Origin: Ventricola sp036297385
Lineage (GTDB): Bacteria; Bacillota; Clostridia; Christensenellales; Aristaeellaceae
DNA length: 64,000 nt
Assembly: GCA_036297385.1 (NCBI GenBank)
Contig: JAXJLD010000133.1
Coordinates: 28,127 to 92,126, forward strand
Direction: 5' to 3'
The notes below the pieces were generated by a model. That model saw only the letters and a program-made list of their open reading frames with translations. It did not search any database and was not told the origin of the DNA. This document shows, piece after piece, positions 25,418-34,347 of the stretch (positions within the stretch are counted from its first letter, which is position 1; every line of letters begins with the position of its first letter). Made by a program: the position numbers and the translations under genes.

Positions 25418-27328
25418 ATGAGCGAGACAAAGAAGCGGCGCAGCCGAAAGATACGCCGGGTGATGAAGTGGATCAAGCGCATTATTCTGCTGGTGATTGT
25501 GCTGGTGGCGCTGCTTTTCGGCGCAAAGTTCCTGATTGGTCGCAAGGCGGCGCAGGAACAGACGGGCGATACCTATGCGCGGGCTCAGGTGATGCGCGGC
25601 GCAATGGAGGATACGGTGTATGGCACAGGTACTACGTCGGCCAGCAGCCAGCCCAATGTGCTGGCTGAGGCAGACGGCACGCTGACCGAGCTGCGTGCGG
25701 AGATCGGTGATGAGGTGAAGAAGGGCGATATTCTCGCTGTGATGACCAACAACGAAATTGATGATACCATCACCGATCTGGAGTTCAAACTCTGGGATCT
25801 GGACGCGCAGATTACGGATACGTCCTCCGGTTCTAAGGTAACCAAGATTGAAGCGCCCGTGGCAGGCCGCGTGATGGCGATTTACGCCAAGCCGGGCGAC
25901 GATGCGCTGGCGGTATTCCGCCGTGAGGGTGCGCTGGCGATCATCTCGACGGATGAACGCATGAAGGTGCAGCTCGCCGGCGAGAGCGCACTGGGACTAA
26001 GCCTTGATGAAAAGGTGACGGTGATTGGCGATCACATCTACGCAGAGGGTACCGTGGTGGAGCTGACGCGGCAGGGCACGCAGGCCACCATCACCATCAT
26101 GGAAGAAAAGCTGCCGGTCAATAAGGACTTTGACGGTGACGGCAAGGTGGATATGATCCTCGGGGCGGAGGTTGAAGTGCGCAATGCTGCCGGGGAGACG
26201 ATTGGCAAGGGCGCGCTGGAGGCTAACAAGCCGATGGCGGTCTCTGCGTTTGGCGGCACGATCAGCCGTGTGGATGCGATTCTGGGCGCGGAGGTTGGCC
26301 GCGGCGAGCGTATGTTCCAGCTGGAGGATTCCCCGCTGACGCTGAAGATTGAGGATCTGCGTTTGCAGCGCGAGGCGGCGGCACGCGAGCTGGAGGACGC
26401 TGTGAAGCAGCGTGAAAGCCTCATTCTTATCGCACCGTGCGATGGTACGGTGGCTTCTCTGGAGGTCAAGGAAGGCGATGAGATCACCAGCGGCACGCTC
26501 ATCGGTTCCATTCAGGAAGGCGAAGATATGAAGCTGACGATCAACGTCGATGAGCTGGATGTTGTGGATGTGCAGCCTGGCCAGAAGGTGACGATCACCG
26601 TGGACGCACTCAGCGGCGCGGAGATGACCGGCGAGGTCGTCAAGATTGCGCCTGTGGGTGAAAGCTCCGGTGGCGTGACGACCTACGGCGTGGAGCTGGC
26701 CTTTGAGGCGGCTGGTACGGGCGTGCGTGCCGGCATGAATGCAACGGGCGAAATTCAGGTCAACGCGACCGAAGATACGCTGTATGTGCCGGTTGAGGCG
26801 CTGATGACCATCAACAATGAGACGTACCTGATGGTGGCGGACGGCGGCACGACGGCGCTGAACAGCGTGGCCAAGCAGACAGGCAGCACAAAGACGAGCG
26901 CAGGCGCCGGACGCGGTCAGGGCATGGCTGGAGGTATGGGCGGAGCGCCGGGCATGGGCGGAGCACCGGACATGGGCGGAGCACCGGACATGGGCGGAGC
27001 GCCGGACATGGGCGGAGCGCCGAGCATGAGCGAAGCGCCCAGCATGAGCGAAGCGCCCAGCATGGGCGATGCGGTACTGCCCGATGGCGAGGCGGAGAGC
27101 AAGGGCTTCTTTGCTGGCGCGTTTGAAAAGCTGCACAACTGGCTGTATGAGGGCGTGGAGCAGGAAAGCGACAATGCGACCGGCACGCTGGTGAAGGTGG
27201 AGGTCGGTATGCAGAATGACGACTATGCGGAGATCCTTTCCGGCGTGAACGAGGGCGACGTGGTGCTGTACACGGCTTCTCAAGCCAGCAGTATGTTCGG
27301 CAGCATGATGGCCATGCCGATGTTCTAA
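25418..27328 (+). CDS. Membrane-fusion (HlyD/MacA-like) adaptor, long form with Gly-Met-Pro repeats
   Basis: The 636-residue protein has a basic N-terminus, one TM anchor (about 23-41), a lipoyl-like half (EIGDEVKKGDILAVM), barrel segments, a second lipoyl half (APCDGTVASLEVKEGDEI) and a C-terminal membrane-proximal domain. Between the barrel and the last domain, residues about 507-548 are an MGGAPD repeat tract. It lacks the long alpha-hairpin of diderm MacA. It heads an operon with a MacB-like ATPase and permease and has a paralogue at the other end. ATG 25418 follows GGAGG. Such adaptors link MacB-type ABC machines to envelope functions such as peptide or drug export. Confidence 0.85.
   Translation: MSETKKRRSRKIRRVMKWIKRIILLVIVLVALLFGAKFLIGRKAAQEQTGDTYARAQVMRGAMEDTVYGTGTTSASSQPNVLAEADGTLTELRAEIGDEVKKGDILAVMTNNEIDDTITDLEFKLWDLDAQITDTSSGSKVTKIEAPVAGRVMAIYAKPGDDALAVFRREGALAIISTDERMKVQLAGESALGLSLDEKVTVIGDHIYAEGTVVELTRQGTQATITIMEEKLPVNKDFDGDGKVDMILGAEVEVRNAAGETIGKGALEANKPMAVSAFGGTISRVDAILGAEVGRGERMFQLEDSPLTLKIEDLRLQREAAARELEDAVKQRESLILIAPCDGTVASLEVKEGDEITSGTLIGSIQEGEDMKLTINVDELDVVDVQPGQKVTITVDALSGAEMTGEVVKIAPVGESSGGVTTYGVELAFEAAGTGVRAGMNATGEIQVNATEDTLYVPVEALMTINNETYLMVADGGTTALNSVAKQTGSTKTSAGAGRGQGMAGGMGGAPGMGGAPDMGGAPDMGGAPDMGGAPSMSEAPSMSEAPSMGDAVLPDGEAESKGFFAGAFEKLHNWLYEGVEQESDNATGTLVKVEVGMQNDDYAEILSGVNEGDVVLYTASQASSMFGSMMAMPMF
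26936..27061 (+). repeat. Seven tandem 18-base repeats in the adaptor gene
   Basis: Seven units begin with ATG at 26936, 26954, 26972, 26990, 27008, 27026 and 27044. Five encode MGGAP plus G, D or S; the last two encode MSEAPS. The frame is preserved, so copy number can change without breaking the gene. Confidence 0.95.
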
Positions 27329-27341
27329 GGGAGGGGCGCAT

Positions 27342-28030
<689 letters not shown>

Positions 28031-28031
<1 letters not shown>

Positions 28032-29224
28032 TGAATCCGATTGAAACGATCAAGATGGCTTTTAAGGCGATCTGGGCGAACCGGGGGCGCTCCTTTCTGA
28101 CGATGCTGGGCGTCATCATCGGCGTGATGAGCGTTACCGTGCTGATGGCCATTGGACAGGGCACAACCTCCTCGGTTACGGACTCCATCTCCTCTATGGG
28201 CACGAATATGCTCAGCGTCACCATCCAGACGCGCCGCGTGGGCTTTGGCGGCATGGGACGGGATCGCCGGAGCTCGAGTGCAAAGGGTACTGTCATCCTC
28301 AAGGCAGATGAGGTGCTGGCGCTCAAGGACAACGAGTATGTGCAGTATGTCTCACCGACGGTTTCCGGCAGTCTGACCGTGAAGGCGGGCAGCACGAATA
28401 CCAACGCTTCCGTGATGGGCGTGTACCCGGATTATGCGCAGATTGTCAGCACGGAACTGGCTTCCGGGCGCTACATCATGGATGCGGACGTGGAGAACCG
28501 CAGCGCAGTTTGCGTCATCGGTCCGGATCTGGCGGAGGATCTCTTCGGCAATACAAACGTGGTGGGCAATACGCTGCACGTCGATGGACGCAAATTCCAG
28601 ATTGTCGGCGTGCTGGACGGCTCGAGTTCCACGCTGATTTTGCCCTTTACGCTGGCGCAGCGTATGCTCAAGTCCACCGCGATCAGCAGCTTCTATGTGT
28701 CGGCAACTGAGTCTGCAACGGTGAACAAGGCGCAGGCTGCCGTGGAGAGCTTCCTTTACAAGAAGTATCAGGACGACAGTACGTATTACATCATGAATCA
28801 GGAGCAGATGCTGGAGGCGATGGAGGAGACGGCCGGCACGCTGTCGCTGATGCTGGGCGGCATCGCGGGCATTTCGCTGCTGGTTGGCGGCATAGGCATC
28901 ATGAACATCATGCTGGTCTCTGTGACGGAGCGCACGCGTGAAATCGGCATCCGCAAGGCCATTGGCGCCAAGCGAAGCAACATTCTGATGCAGTTCCTCA
29001 TCGAGAGTGTGGTGCTTTCCGGCATGGGCGGCCTTCTGGGGCTGCTGCTGGGCTATGGCTTGATGTATATGCTCAAGACGTATATGGGTATGCCGGTGGC
29101 GGCCAGCGCCGGAGTGGCGCAGATGTCCATGGCATTCTCGATGATGGTCGGCGTGGTCTTTGGCCTGTATCCGGCAAACAAGGCATCCAAGCTCAAGCCG
29201 ATTGACGCGCTGCATTACAGCTGA
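28031..29224 (+). CDS. MacB/FtsX-type ABC transporter permease
   Basis: The 397-residue permease has TM1 at about residues 18-42 (LTMLGVIIGVMSVTVLMAIG), an extracellular MacB-type periplasmic-core-like domain (about 45-270), and three C-terminal TM helices of the FtsX family with the segment RTREIGIRKAIGAKRSNIL between them. Type VII ABC machines of this kind couple cytoplasmic ATP use to work outside the membrane. The two flanking adaptors are its likely partners. Confidence 0.93.
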
Positions 29225-29240
29225 GCGGCGGAGGTGAACC

Positions 29241-30743
29241 ATGAAGAGGAGTTGGATGCTGTGCCTTGCGGCAGGGCTCTGCCTTGCGGCGGGGCTCTGC
29301 ACGGCGCAGGGCGCACTGGCAGATACGGCGCGCGTCACCCGCGGCAGCATCGAAAAGAGCGTGTTCGGCACGGGCGAAATCCAGCCGAAGCGCCAGATCG
29401 GCGTATATGCGGAGCTTGACGCGAAGGCGCAGGAAGCGCTCGTCGGGGTGGGCGATACGGTTCACGCAGGCGATGTGCTGATGCGGCTGGAAAACGACGA
29501 ACTGACCGGCGAGGTAGAGGAGCTGGAGGCCGAGCTTCAGCCTGCACAGGATGAGGTGCTTTATACCAAGACGCACACCCAGTACAAATACAAGCAGGCC
29601 AAGGACAGCGCGGGCGAGCTCCGCTTTGACGTGAACACGGGCGAGCCGCTGATGGAGAAGTATTCCGACGAAATCACCATCCGTGCGCCCAGCGATGGCC
29701 GCATCATGGCGGTGTACATTGAGCCGGGCGACGATGCGCTGGCGGAGTATCGCGAGCATGGAAGCGTGGCAATGCTCTCCACGGACGGGCGCATGAAGGT
29801 GGAGCTGACGGACGTGGGCGATGCGCAGCTTGAATACGAGCAGGAAGTCGTGGTCAGCGGCGAGGGCTTTACCGTTCCCGGCAAGGTGGTCAGCCTGACG
29901 CGGCGCGGTACGGACGCGGTGATTCAGGTAAACAGCGACGATTATCCGATGGACGCGCCGGTGACGGTAGCGGACTTGGATGGCGCGGTGATCGGCGAGG
30001 GAATTCTGGAAATCAACAAGCCGATGGCGGTTTCGGCCTATGGCGGCACGGTAAAGGGACTGGCGTGGAACGTGAAGGTGGGCAGTTACCTCAAGCGATA
30101 CGATGTGATTGCGCGCATCGACTGGGAGGAAACGCCGCTGTATTACGACAACAGCAAGGTGCTGCACGAATATGTCAAGGCTAAAACGTCGCTGGAAAAG
30201 GCGCGCGAGCGGCAGGAGCAGCTGGTGCTCACCGCGCCCTGCGACGGCGTGATCGCCTCTGTGGAGGTTAAGGACGGAGATGACGTGTCCTCCGGCAAGA
30301 AGGTGATGAGCATTGTGGAAAGCGGCACGGACATGGAGCTGATTCTCCGGGTGGATGAGCTGGATATTCCAATGGTCAGCCCTGGGCAGACGGCCAAGCT
30401 GTCCGTAGATGCGCTCCCGGATGTGGAGCTCACCGGCGTGGTGGAAAAAATCGCGCCCTTGGGCAACACGGATTCGGATGTGACGACGTATGACGTGTAC
30501 ATCGCGCTGGACGGCGAGACGGATGAGCGCGTGCGCGGCGGCATGAACGTCTCCGGTCAGATCGCTGTGCTTCAGATGCAGGACACGCTGCTCATTCCGA
30601 GTGAGGCGCTCGTCCGGGACGGCGGAAGCTGGACGGTGCAGATGGAGAGCGGCGAGCGGCGAACCGTTGAAATCGGCGTGATGACGGACGGACAGGTGGA
30701 AATCCTCTCCGGTCTTGCCGAGGGCGAAACGGTGGTATACTGA
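29241..30743 (+). CDS. Second membrane-fusion (HlyD/MacA-like) adaptor
   Basis: The 500-residue protein is a paralogue of the adaptor at 25418: shared segments include NKPMAVSA(Y/F)GGT, APCDG(V/T)(I/V)AS(V/L)EVK, VDELD and KIAP(L/V)G. Here a cleavable-looking signal sequence (residues 4-27) replaces the long basic TM anchor, and the Gly-Met-Pro repeat is absent. The two lipoyl halves are GVGDTVHAGDVLM and VKDGDDVSSGKKVM. It closes the operon 16 bases after the permease. The signal has Cys residues but no proper lipobox. Whether it partners with or competes against the first adaptor is unknown. Confidence 0.86.
   Translation: MKRSWMLCLAAGLCLAAGLCTAQGALADTARVTRGSIEKSVFGTGEIQPKRQIGVYAELDAKAQEALVGVGDTVHAGDVLMRLENDELTGEVEELEAELQPAQDEVLYTKTHTQYKYKQAKDSAGELRFDVNTGEPLMEKYSDEITIRAPSDGRIMAVYIEPGDDALAEYREHGSVAMLSTDGRMKVELTDVGDAQLEYEQEVVVSGEGFTVPGKVVSLTRRGTDAVIQVNSDDYPMDAPVTVADLDGAVIGEGILEINKPMAVSAYGGTVKGLAWNVKVGSYLKRYDVIARIDWEETPLYYDNSKVLHEYVKAKTSLEKARERQEQLVLTAPCDGVIASVEVKDGDDVSSGKKVMSIVESGTDMELILRVDELDIPMVSPGQTAKLSVDALPDVELTGVVEKIAPLGNTDSDVTTYDVYIALDGETDERVRGGMNVSGQIAVLQMQDTLLIPSEALVRDGGSWTVQMESGERRTVEIGVMTDGQVEILSGLAEGETVVY
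29262..29297 (+). repeat. 18-base tandem duplication in a signal-peptide region
   Basis: TGCCTTGCGGCAGGGCTC (29262-29279) is repeated at 29280-29297 with one base change, giving CLAAGL twice in the signal sequence of the second adaptor. Confidence 0.9.
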
Positions 30744-30763
30744 GCCGACAGACGGAACCACGA

Positions 30764-30785
30764 AGCGGGCGAAAGCCCGCTTTTT
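30764..30785 (+). terminator. Intrinsic terminator after the adaptor/MacB operon
   Basis: Stem 30764-30770 with 30775-30781 around a GAAA tetraloop, followed by a T-run to 30785. Confidence 0.9.
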
Positions 30786-30805
30786 GTATGCGTGCGCATT
30801 TCTTC

Positions 30806-30834
30806 TTGCGCTCCCCTGCGTTTTGCGATACAAT
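30806..30834 (+). promoter_or_regulatory. Promoter for the rRNA methyltransferase gene
   Basis: TTGCGC (30806-30811) and TACAAT (30829-30834) with a 17-base spacer, 31 bases before the start codon. Confidence 0.6.
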
Positions 30835-30865
30835 ACCTGTATTGCAACGCATCAAGGAGGCAGCC

Positions 30866-31636
30866 ATGAAGGAAATCACGAGCGTACACAATCCGCAGGT
30901 GCAGAGGCTGCGCGAGCTGCAAAAGGCAAAGGGCCGCCGGGAGGCAGGGCTTTTTCTGGCGGAGAGTGTGAAGATGGTGCGCGAGGCGCTGGAGCTGGGG
31001 CTGTGCCAGACGCTGATTGTAGACAGCGCACGGCAGCAGGAGCAGGCGGTGCTGATGGAGCGGGCGCTGGAAAGCGGCTGCGAGGTGCTGCTGGTGACGC
31101 CGGCGATCATGCAGGCGGTCAGCGAGCAGAAAACCCCGCAGGGCGTATGCTGCACGGTGCGTATTCCCCGGCCGCCGGAGCGCCTGAATGGGCGGCTTCT
31201 GGTAGCGCTGGACGGTGTGCAGGACCCCGGCAATGTGGGCACCATCCTGCGCACGGCAGATGCGGCAGGCTTTGACGGTGCGCTGATGTCCTCGGCCTGC
31301 GCTGACCTGTACAGCGCCAAGACGCTGCGCGCCACGATGGGCTCGGTATTCCGTATGCCGGTGCTGCGCACGGATGATCTGCCCGCAGCGCTTGAAAGCA
31401 TGAAGGCACAGGGGTACGCGATTGCGGCGACGGAGCTGGGCGGCGCAGATTTCTACGCGCATTGTCCACGGGAGAAGGCTGTGCTGGTCATCGGCAGCGA
31501 GGGGAACGGCGTTTCCAGCGCGGTGCGCACAGTGGCGACGCACCATCTGGCGCTGCCCATGCGCGGCGGCGCAGAGTCGCTCAATGCGGCGGTGGCTGCC
31601 GGCATCATGATGTACGAAATGGCACGCGGCTCCTGA
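30866..31636 (+). CDS. TrmH/SpoU-family RNA methyltransferase
   Basis: This 256-residue SPOUT methylase has an N-terminal substrate-binding domain (about 1-100) and the SpoU motifs: DGVQDPGNVGTILRTADAAG, IGSEGNGVS, and LPMRGGAESLNAAVAAGIMMYE, the knot that binds S-adenosylmethionine. It probably 2'-O-methylates a ribose in rRNA or tRNA. ATG 30866 follows AAGGAGG. A second member of the same family is at 51871, so the two likely have different targets. Confidence 0.9.
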   Translation: MKEITSVHNPQVQRLRELQKAKGRREAGLFLAESVKMVREALELGLCQTLIVDSARQQEQAVLMERALESGCEVLLVTPAIMQAVSEQKTPQGVCCTVRIPRPPERLNGRLLVALDGVQDPGNVGTILRTADAAGFDGALMSSACADLYSAKTLRATMGSVFRMPVLRTDDLPAALESMKAQGYAIAATELGGADFYAHCPREKAVLVIGSEGNGVSSAVRTVATHHLALPMRGGAESLNAAVAAGIMMYEMARGS

Positions 31637-31686
31637 GATACGGATGTGCCGGGGACGCGTGAGCTCATGCGAAAGGAAGACAGAGT

Positions 31687-32883
31687 ATGGCGGTAACGCT
31701 GGGAATGATTCTGGAAGCGCGGGAGCGCCTCAAGGGTGTAGCGCAGAGGACGGGCCTTGTGCAGTTTAAGGCGCTTTCCGATGAACGCACGCAGGTATAC
31801 CTCAAGACGGAGGATTTGCAGAACACCGGCTCGTTTAAGGTGCGCGGCGCGTACATCAAGATTGCAAGCTTAAGCGAGGAGGAGCGGGCCTGCGGCGTGA
31901 TCGCCTCCTCGGCGGGCAACCATGCGCAGGGCGTGGCGCTGGCGGCAAAGGCGTTCGGCGTGCCGGCGACGATTGTGATGCCTTCGGGCGCACCGCTCTC
32001 CAAGGTGATGGCTACGCGCGAGCTGGGCGCAAAGGTGGTGCTGCATGGCACGGTGTACGACGATGCCTATGCCATGGCCTGCACATTGCAGGAGGAGACG
32101 GGCGCGACGTTTATCCATCCGTTCGATGATCCGATGGTCATTGCCGGACAGGGAACGATCGGTCTGGAGATCATGGACGATCTGCCGGATGTGGATACGA
32201 TTGTGGTGCCTGTGGGCGGCGGCGGCCTGATTTCCGGCGTATCGGCGGCGGTCAAGATGCTGCATCCCAATGTGAGGGTGATCGGCGTGCAGGCGGCTGG
32301 GGCTGCGGGCATGAAGGCTTCTCTGGCTGCGGGCCATGTGGTGGCATTGGAAAGCGCCAAGACCATCGCGGACGGCATTGCCGTCAAGCAGCCGGGCAAG
32401 CTGACGTTTGAGATGTGCCGCCAGTATGTCGATGAGATCGTGACGGTCGATGACGATGAGATTGCACAGGCCATTTTGTTCCTGATGGAGCGCGGCAAGA
32501 TGGTGGCCGAGGGTGCGGGTGCGTCCGCTGTGGCGGCTATCATGGGCAAGAAATTTGATACGGCGGGCAAGGTGGCGGCGGTCATCTCCGGCGGCAACAT
32601 CGACGTGACGATGCTCTCGCGCATCATCGAAAAGGGCCTGCTGCGTGCTGGGCGCGTGAGCAAGATGCGGATTCTGATGCAGGATAGGCCGGGGCAGCTC
32701 GAACTGGTATCCCACATCATTGGAGAGGGCGGCGCAAACGTGATGGCGGTGCATCATGACCGCACGGATGTGGATTTGGATATCCGCGATGCCATTCTGG
32801 AAATCACCATGGAGACGCAGGACCGCGACCACGCCGCACGCATCATTGCGGCGCTGCGCGAGGCAGGCTTCAAGGTGTTCTGA
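31687..32883 (+). CDS. ilvA: Threonine ammonia-lyase (threonine deaminase)
   Basis: The 398-residue PLP enzyme turns threonine into 2-oxobutyrate and ammonia. The PLP Lys is Lys51 in NTGSFKVRGA. Further PLP contacts are SSAGNHAQGVALAAK and the glycine loop VPVGGGGLISG. A single ACT domain (about 330-398, MRILMQDRPGQLELV) ends the protein. This short, one-ACT form is the TdcB-like or short IlvA type rather than the long two-ACT biosynthetic form. It has its own gap on both sides and a terminator after it. Confidence 0.92.
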   Translation: MAVTLGMILEARERLKGVAQRTGLVQFKALSDERTQVYLKTEDLQNTGSFKVRGAYIKIASLSEEERACGVIASSAGNHAQGVALAAKAFGVPATIVMPSGAPLSKVMATRELGAKVVLHGTVYDDAYAMACTLQEETGATFIHPFDDPMVIAGQGTIGLEIMDDLPDVDTIVVPVGGGGLISGVSAAVKMLHPNVRVIGVQAAGAAGMKASLAAGHVVALESAKTIADGIAVKQPGKLTFEMCRQYVDEIVTVDDDEIAQAILFLMERGKMVAEGAGASAVAAIMGKKFDTAGKVAAVISGGNIDVTMLSRIIEKGLLRAGRVSKMRILMQDRPGQLELVSHIIGEGGANVMAVHHDRTDVDLDIRDAILEITMETQDRDHAARIIAALREAGFKVF

Positions 32884-33003
32884 TCGCGCGAAATGATAAC
32901 CATACGGTTTGTATGACAAATCCTTTGCTTGCGCAAAGGGGTCTGCGATTGAAACGGATTCCATTTGCGTAAAAGGTTTTCGATTCAAAACGGGATAATA
33001 TGC

Positions 33004-33043
33004 AATCGGGACGCTCTGCGCGTGTGCGCGGAACGTCCCGATT
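33004..33043 (+). terminator. Hairpin after ilvA
   Basis: A 10-bp perfect stem (33004-33013 with 33034-33043) encloses a GC-rich 20-base inner region that can itself pair, followed by CTTTG. It is about 120 bases past the stop codon; the rest of the 32884-33124 gap shows only a short CCTTTG/CAAAGG hairpin and no clear promoter. Confidence 0.65.
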
Positions 33044-33124
33044 CTTTGATGCGGTGTTATATTGTTTTCAAATAGAAGTGCGCGATAGGCGCGAAGCGAA
33101 GAGAGGATTTAGGAGATCAACCGT

Positions 33125-33322
33125 ATGAAATGGTTTGGCGCGCATAGGATGGAGGGACGGGAGGGGATGGCCTTGCGCAGAAGCAGGTTCAAAAAGAGGC
33201 TGGGCGCACTGCTGGCGTTAGCGGGCATACTGTTGGTATTCCTGTGCCTGCCCATGGAGTTCCTCCTGATTGCATTGGGCATCGTGATGACGATCGTGGG
33301 GCTGTGGCTGCTTTGCCATTGA
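33125..33322 (+). CDS. Small two-helix membrane protein, unknown function
   Basis: The 65-residue protein has a basic N-terminal part (about 1-25) and two closely spaced hydrophobic helices (about 27-44 and 46-63) with Pro between. TAGGAG precedes ATG 33125; a later in-frame ATG after GGGAGGGG would give a shorter form. I do not recognise it. It ends 24 bases before the probable spoVM, so it may belong to the same, possibly sporulation-controlled, unit. Confidence 0.6.
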   Translation: MKWFGAHRMEGREGMALRRSRFKKRLGALLALAGILLVFLCLPMEFLLIALGIVMTIVGLWLLCH

Positions 33323-33346
33323 GAGACAGGGGGGAGAGCGTTGGGC

Positions 33347-33424
33347 GTGAGGATGATCTGCATCAGAGCGCCGCGGTGGGTGCGCTGGCTGGTGCGCCGC
33401 ACGGCAAGACGAAAAGAGGGATAG
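33347..33424 (+). CDS. spoVM: Probable SpoVM, 25-residue spore-coat anchoring peptide
   Basis: From GTG 33347 the product is 25 residues. Set against B. subtilis SpoVM (26 residues), Ile6, the basic residue 7, Pro9, the basic residue 10 and the aromatic residue 11 coincide (ICIRAPRWV against YTIKLPKFL), and both end in a charged tail. SpoVM is an amphipathic helix that senses convex membrane and recruits SpoIVA. GGGGAG at 33331-33336 is 10 bases from GTG; TTG 33341 and ATG 33353 fit the spacing less well. The gene is next to a minus-strand rpmB, the same arrangement as in Bacillus. The extra Arg residues (about one third of the peptide) are unusual. Confidence 0.72.
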   Translation: MRMICIRAPRWVRWLVRRTARRKEG

Positions 33425-33461
33425 GAAAAACACCCGGCTTCCCATTTGGGAGACCGGGTGT
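33425..33461 (-). terminator. Terminator of rpmB (minus strand)
   Basis: Stem 33430-33437 with 33454-33461, extended inside by CCC/GGG. Read on the minus strand it is followed by a T-run (bases 33426-33430), so it ends rpmB; it may also serve spoVM. Confidence 0.85.
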
Positions 33462-33482
33462 CCTCATGTCAATATTGCACGA

Positions 33483-33674
33483 TTACAGTGCGCGAACAAC
33501 CTTGCCGCTGCGCAGGCAACGGGTGCAGACGTTCATGTGACGAACGGAGCCGTCAACGGTCACGCGAACACGCTGCGTGTTCGGCAGCCAAACGCGATTG
33601 CTCTTGCGGTTGGAGTGGCTGACGTTGTGGCCGCTCATCGCGCCCTTCTGGCAAACCTCACAAATCTTTCCCAT
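33483..33674 (-). CDS. rpmB: 50S ribosomal protein L28
   Basis: The 63-residue protein is typical L28: GKICEVCQKGAMSGHNVSHSNRK at the start, then NTQRVRV and a second Cys pair (VCTRCLRSGKVV). With the first CEVC this is the zinc-binding form. It sits alone on the minus strand between spoVM and the Asp23 gene, as in Bacillus. AAGGAGG precedes the start on the minus strand. Confidence 0.96.
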   Translation of the reverse strand: MGKICEVCQKGAMSGHNVSHSNRKSNRVWLPNTQRVRVTVDGSVRHMNVCTRCLRSGKVVRAL

Positions 33675-33717
33675 GGATCACACCTCCTTCTGGTGCGTAA
33701 ACAGTCATAACACGATT

Positions 33718-33746
33718 ATTTTAGCACCAGAACCCGGTTTTGACAA
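33718..33746 (-). promoter_or_regulatory. Promoter of rpmB (minus strand)
   Basis: On the minus strand TTGTCA (33746-33741) and TAAAAT (33723-33718) are 17 bases apart, about 45 bases before the start codon. Confidence 0.7.
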
Positions 33747-33881
33747 GTGTTTTTGCAATTTTGTTATGAAAATCTTTTTAGAGCGCTTGCAGATGTGCGA
33801 TGCAAACGGAGAAAAAACGGGCATGCAGGCGGGCAAAGGGGAGAAAAGCGGGCTTGCGCATGAGATTTTTTCAAGGAATCC

Positions 33882-33910
33882 TTGTAAAATCCTGCGCTTT
33901 CTTGTATACT
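33882..33910 (+). promoter_or_regulatory. Promoter of the Asp23-fakA-recG unit
   Basis: TTGTAA (33882-33887) and TATACT (33905-33910) with a 17-base spacer, 58 bases before the start codon. Confidence 0.65.
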
Positions 33911-33968
33911 GTAAAATGATCCATTGAGATTTCGGGTCAGTATGACCCTGCGCAAGGAGGGTTTTTTC

Positions 33969-34319
33969 ATGGAATGCAAAATCAACAACGATCTCGGTCA
34001 GATTACGATCAGTGAGGATGTCCTGCTGAAAGTGGCAGGTTACGCGGCGCTGGAGTGCTATGGCATTGTGGCGATGTCTTCCAAGCGCGCAAAGGACGGC
34101 TTTGTCGAGTGGCTGGGCAGGGAGAACCTGACCAAGGGCGTGCGCGTCAATGTGACGGAGGGCGGCATCGACATCGACCTGTACATCATTGTGGAGTACG
34201 GGATTTCGATTGTGGAGGTCTGCAAGATCATCAAGTCGCAGGTCTGCTATAAGATTGAAAACATGACGGGCGCGAAAGTGCGCAAGGTCAATATTTCCGT
34301 AGAGGGTATCCGCGTCTGA
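33969..34319 (+). CDS. Asp23/Gls24-family envelope stress protein (YloU)
   Basis: The 116-residue protein is an Asp23 domain: GQITISEDVLLKVAGYAALECYGI at the start, then GVRVNVTEGGIDIDLYIIVEYG and a final VRKVNISVEGIRV. The family lies under the membrane and is linked to envelope stress. ATG 33969 follows AAGGAGG; an upstream in-frame start lacks one. It stands before the FakA-like gene, the conserved yloU-yloV pair. Confidence 0.93.
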   Translation: MECKINNDLGQITISEDVLLKVAGYAALECYGIVAMSSKRAKDGFVEWLGRENLTKGVRVNVTEGGIDIDLYIIVEYGISIVEVCKIIKSQVCYKIENMTGAKVRKVNISVEGIRV

Positions 34320-34347
34320 TCCCTGACATTAACTGGAGGCGAAATTT

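Noticed and set aside
32884..33003. Promoter candidate GATAAT at 32994 in the gap after ilvA
   Set aside because: No -35 at a proper distance, and the following hairpin would cut the transcript short.
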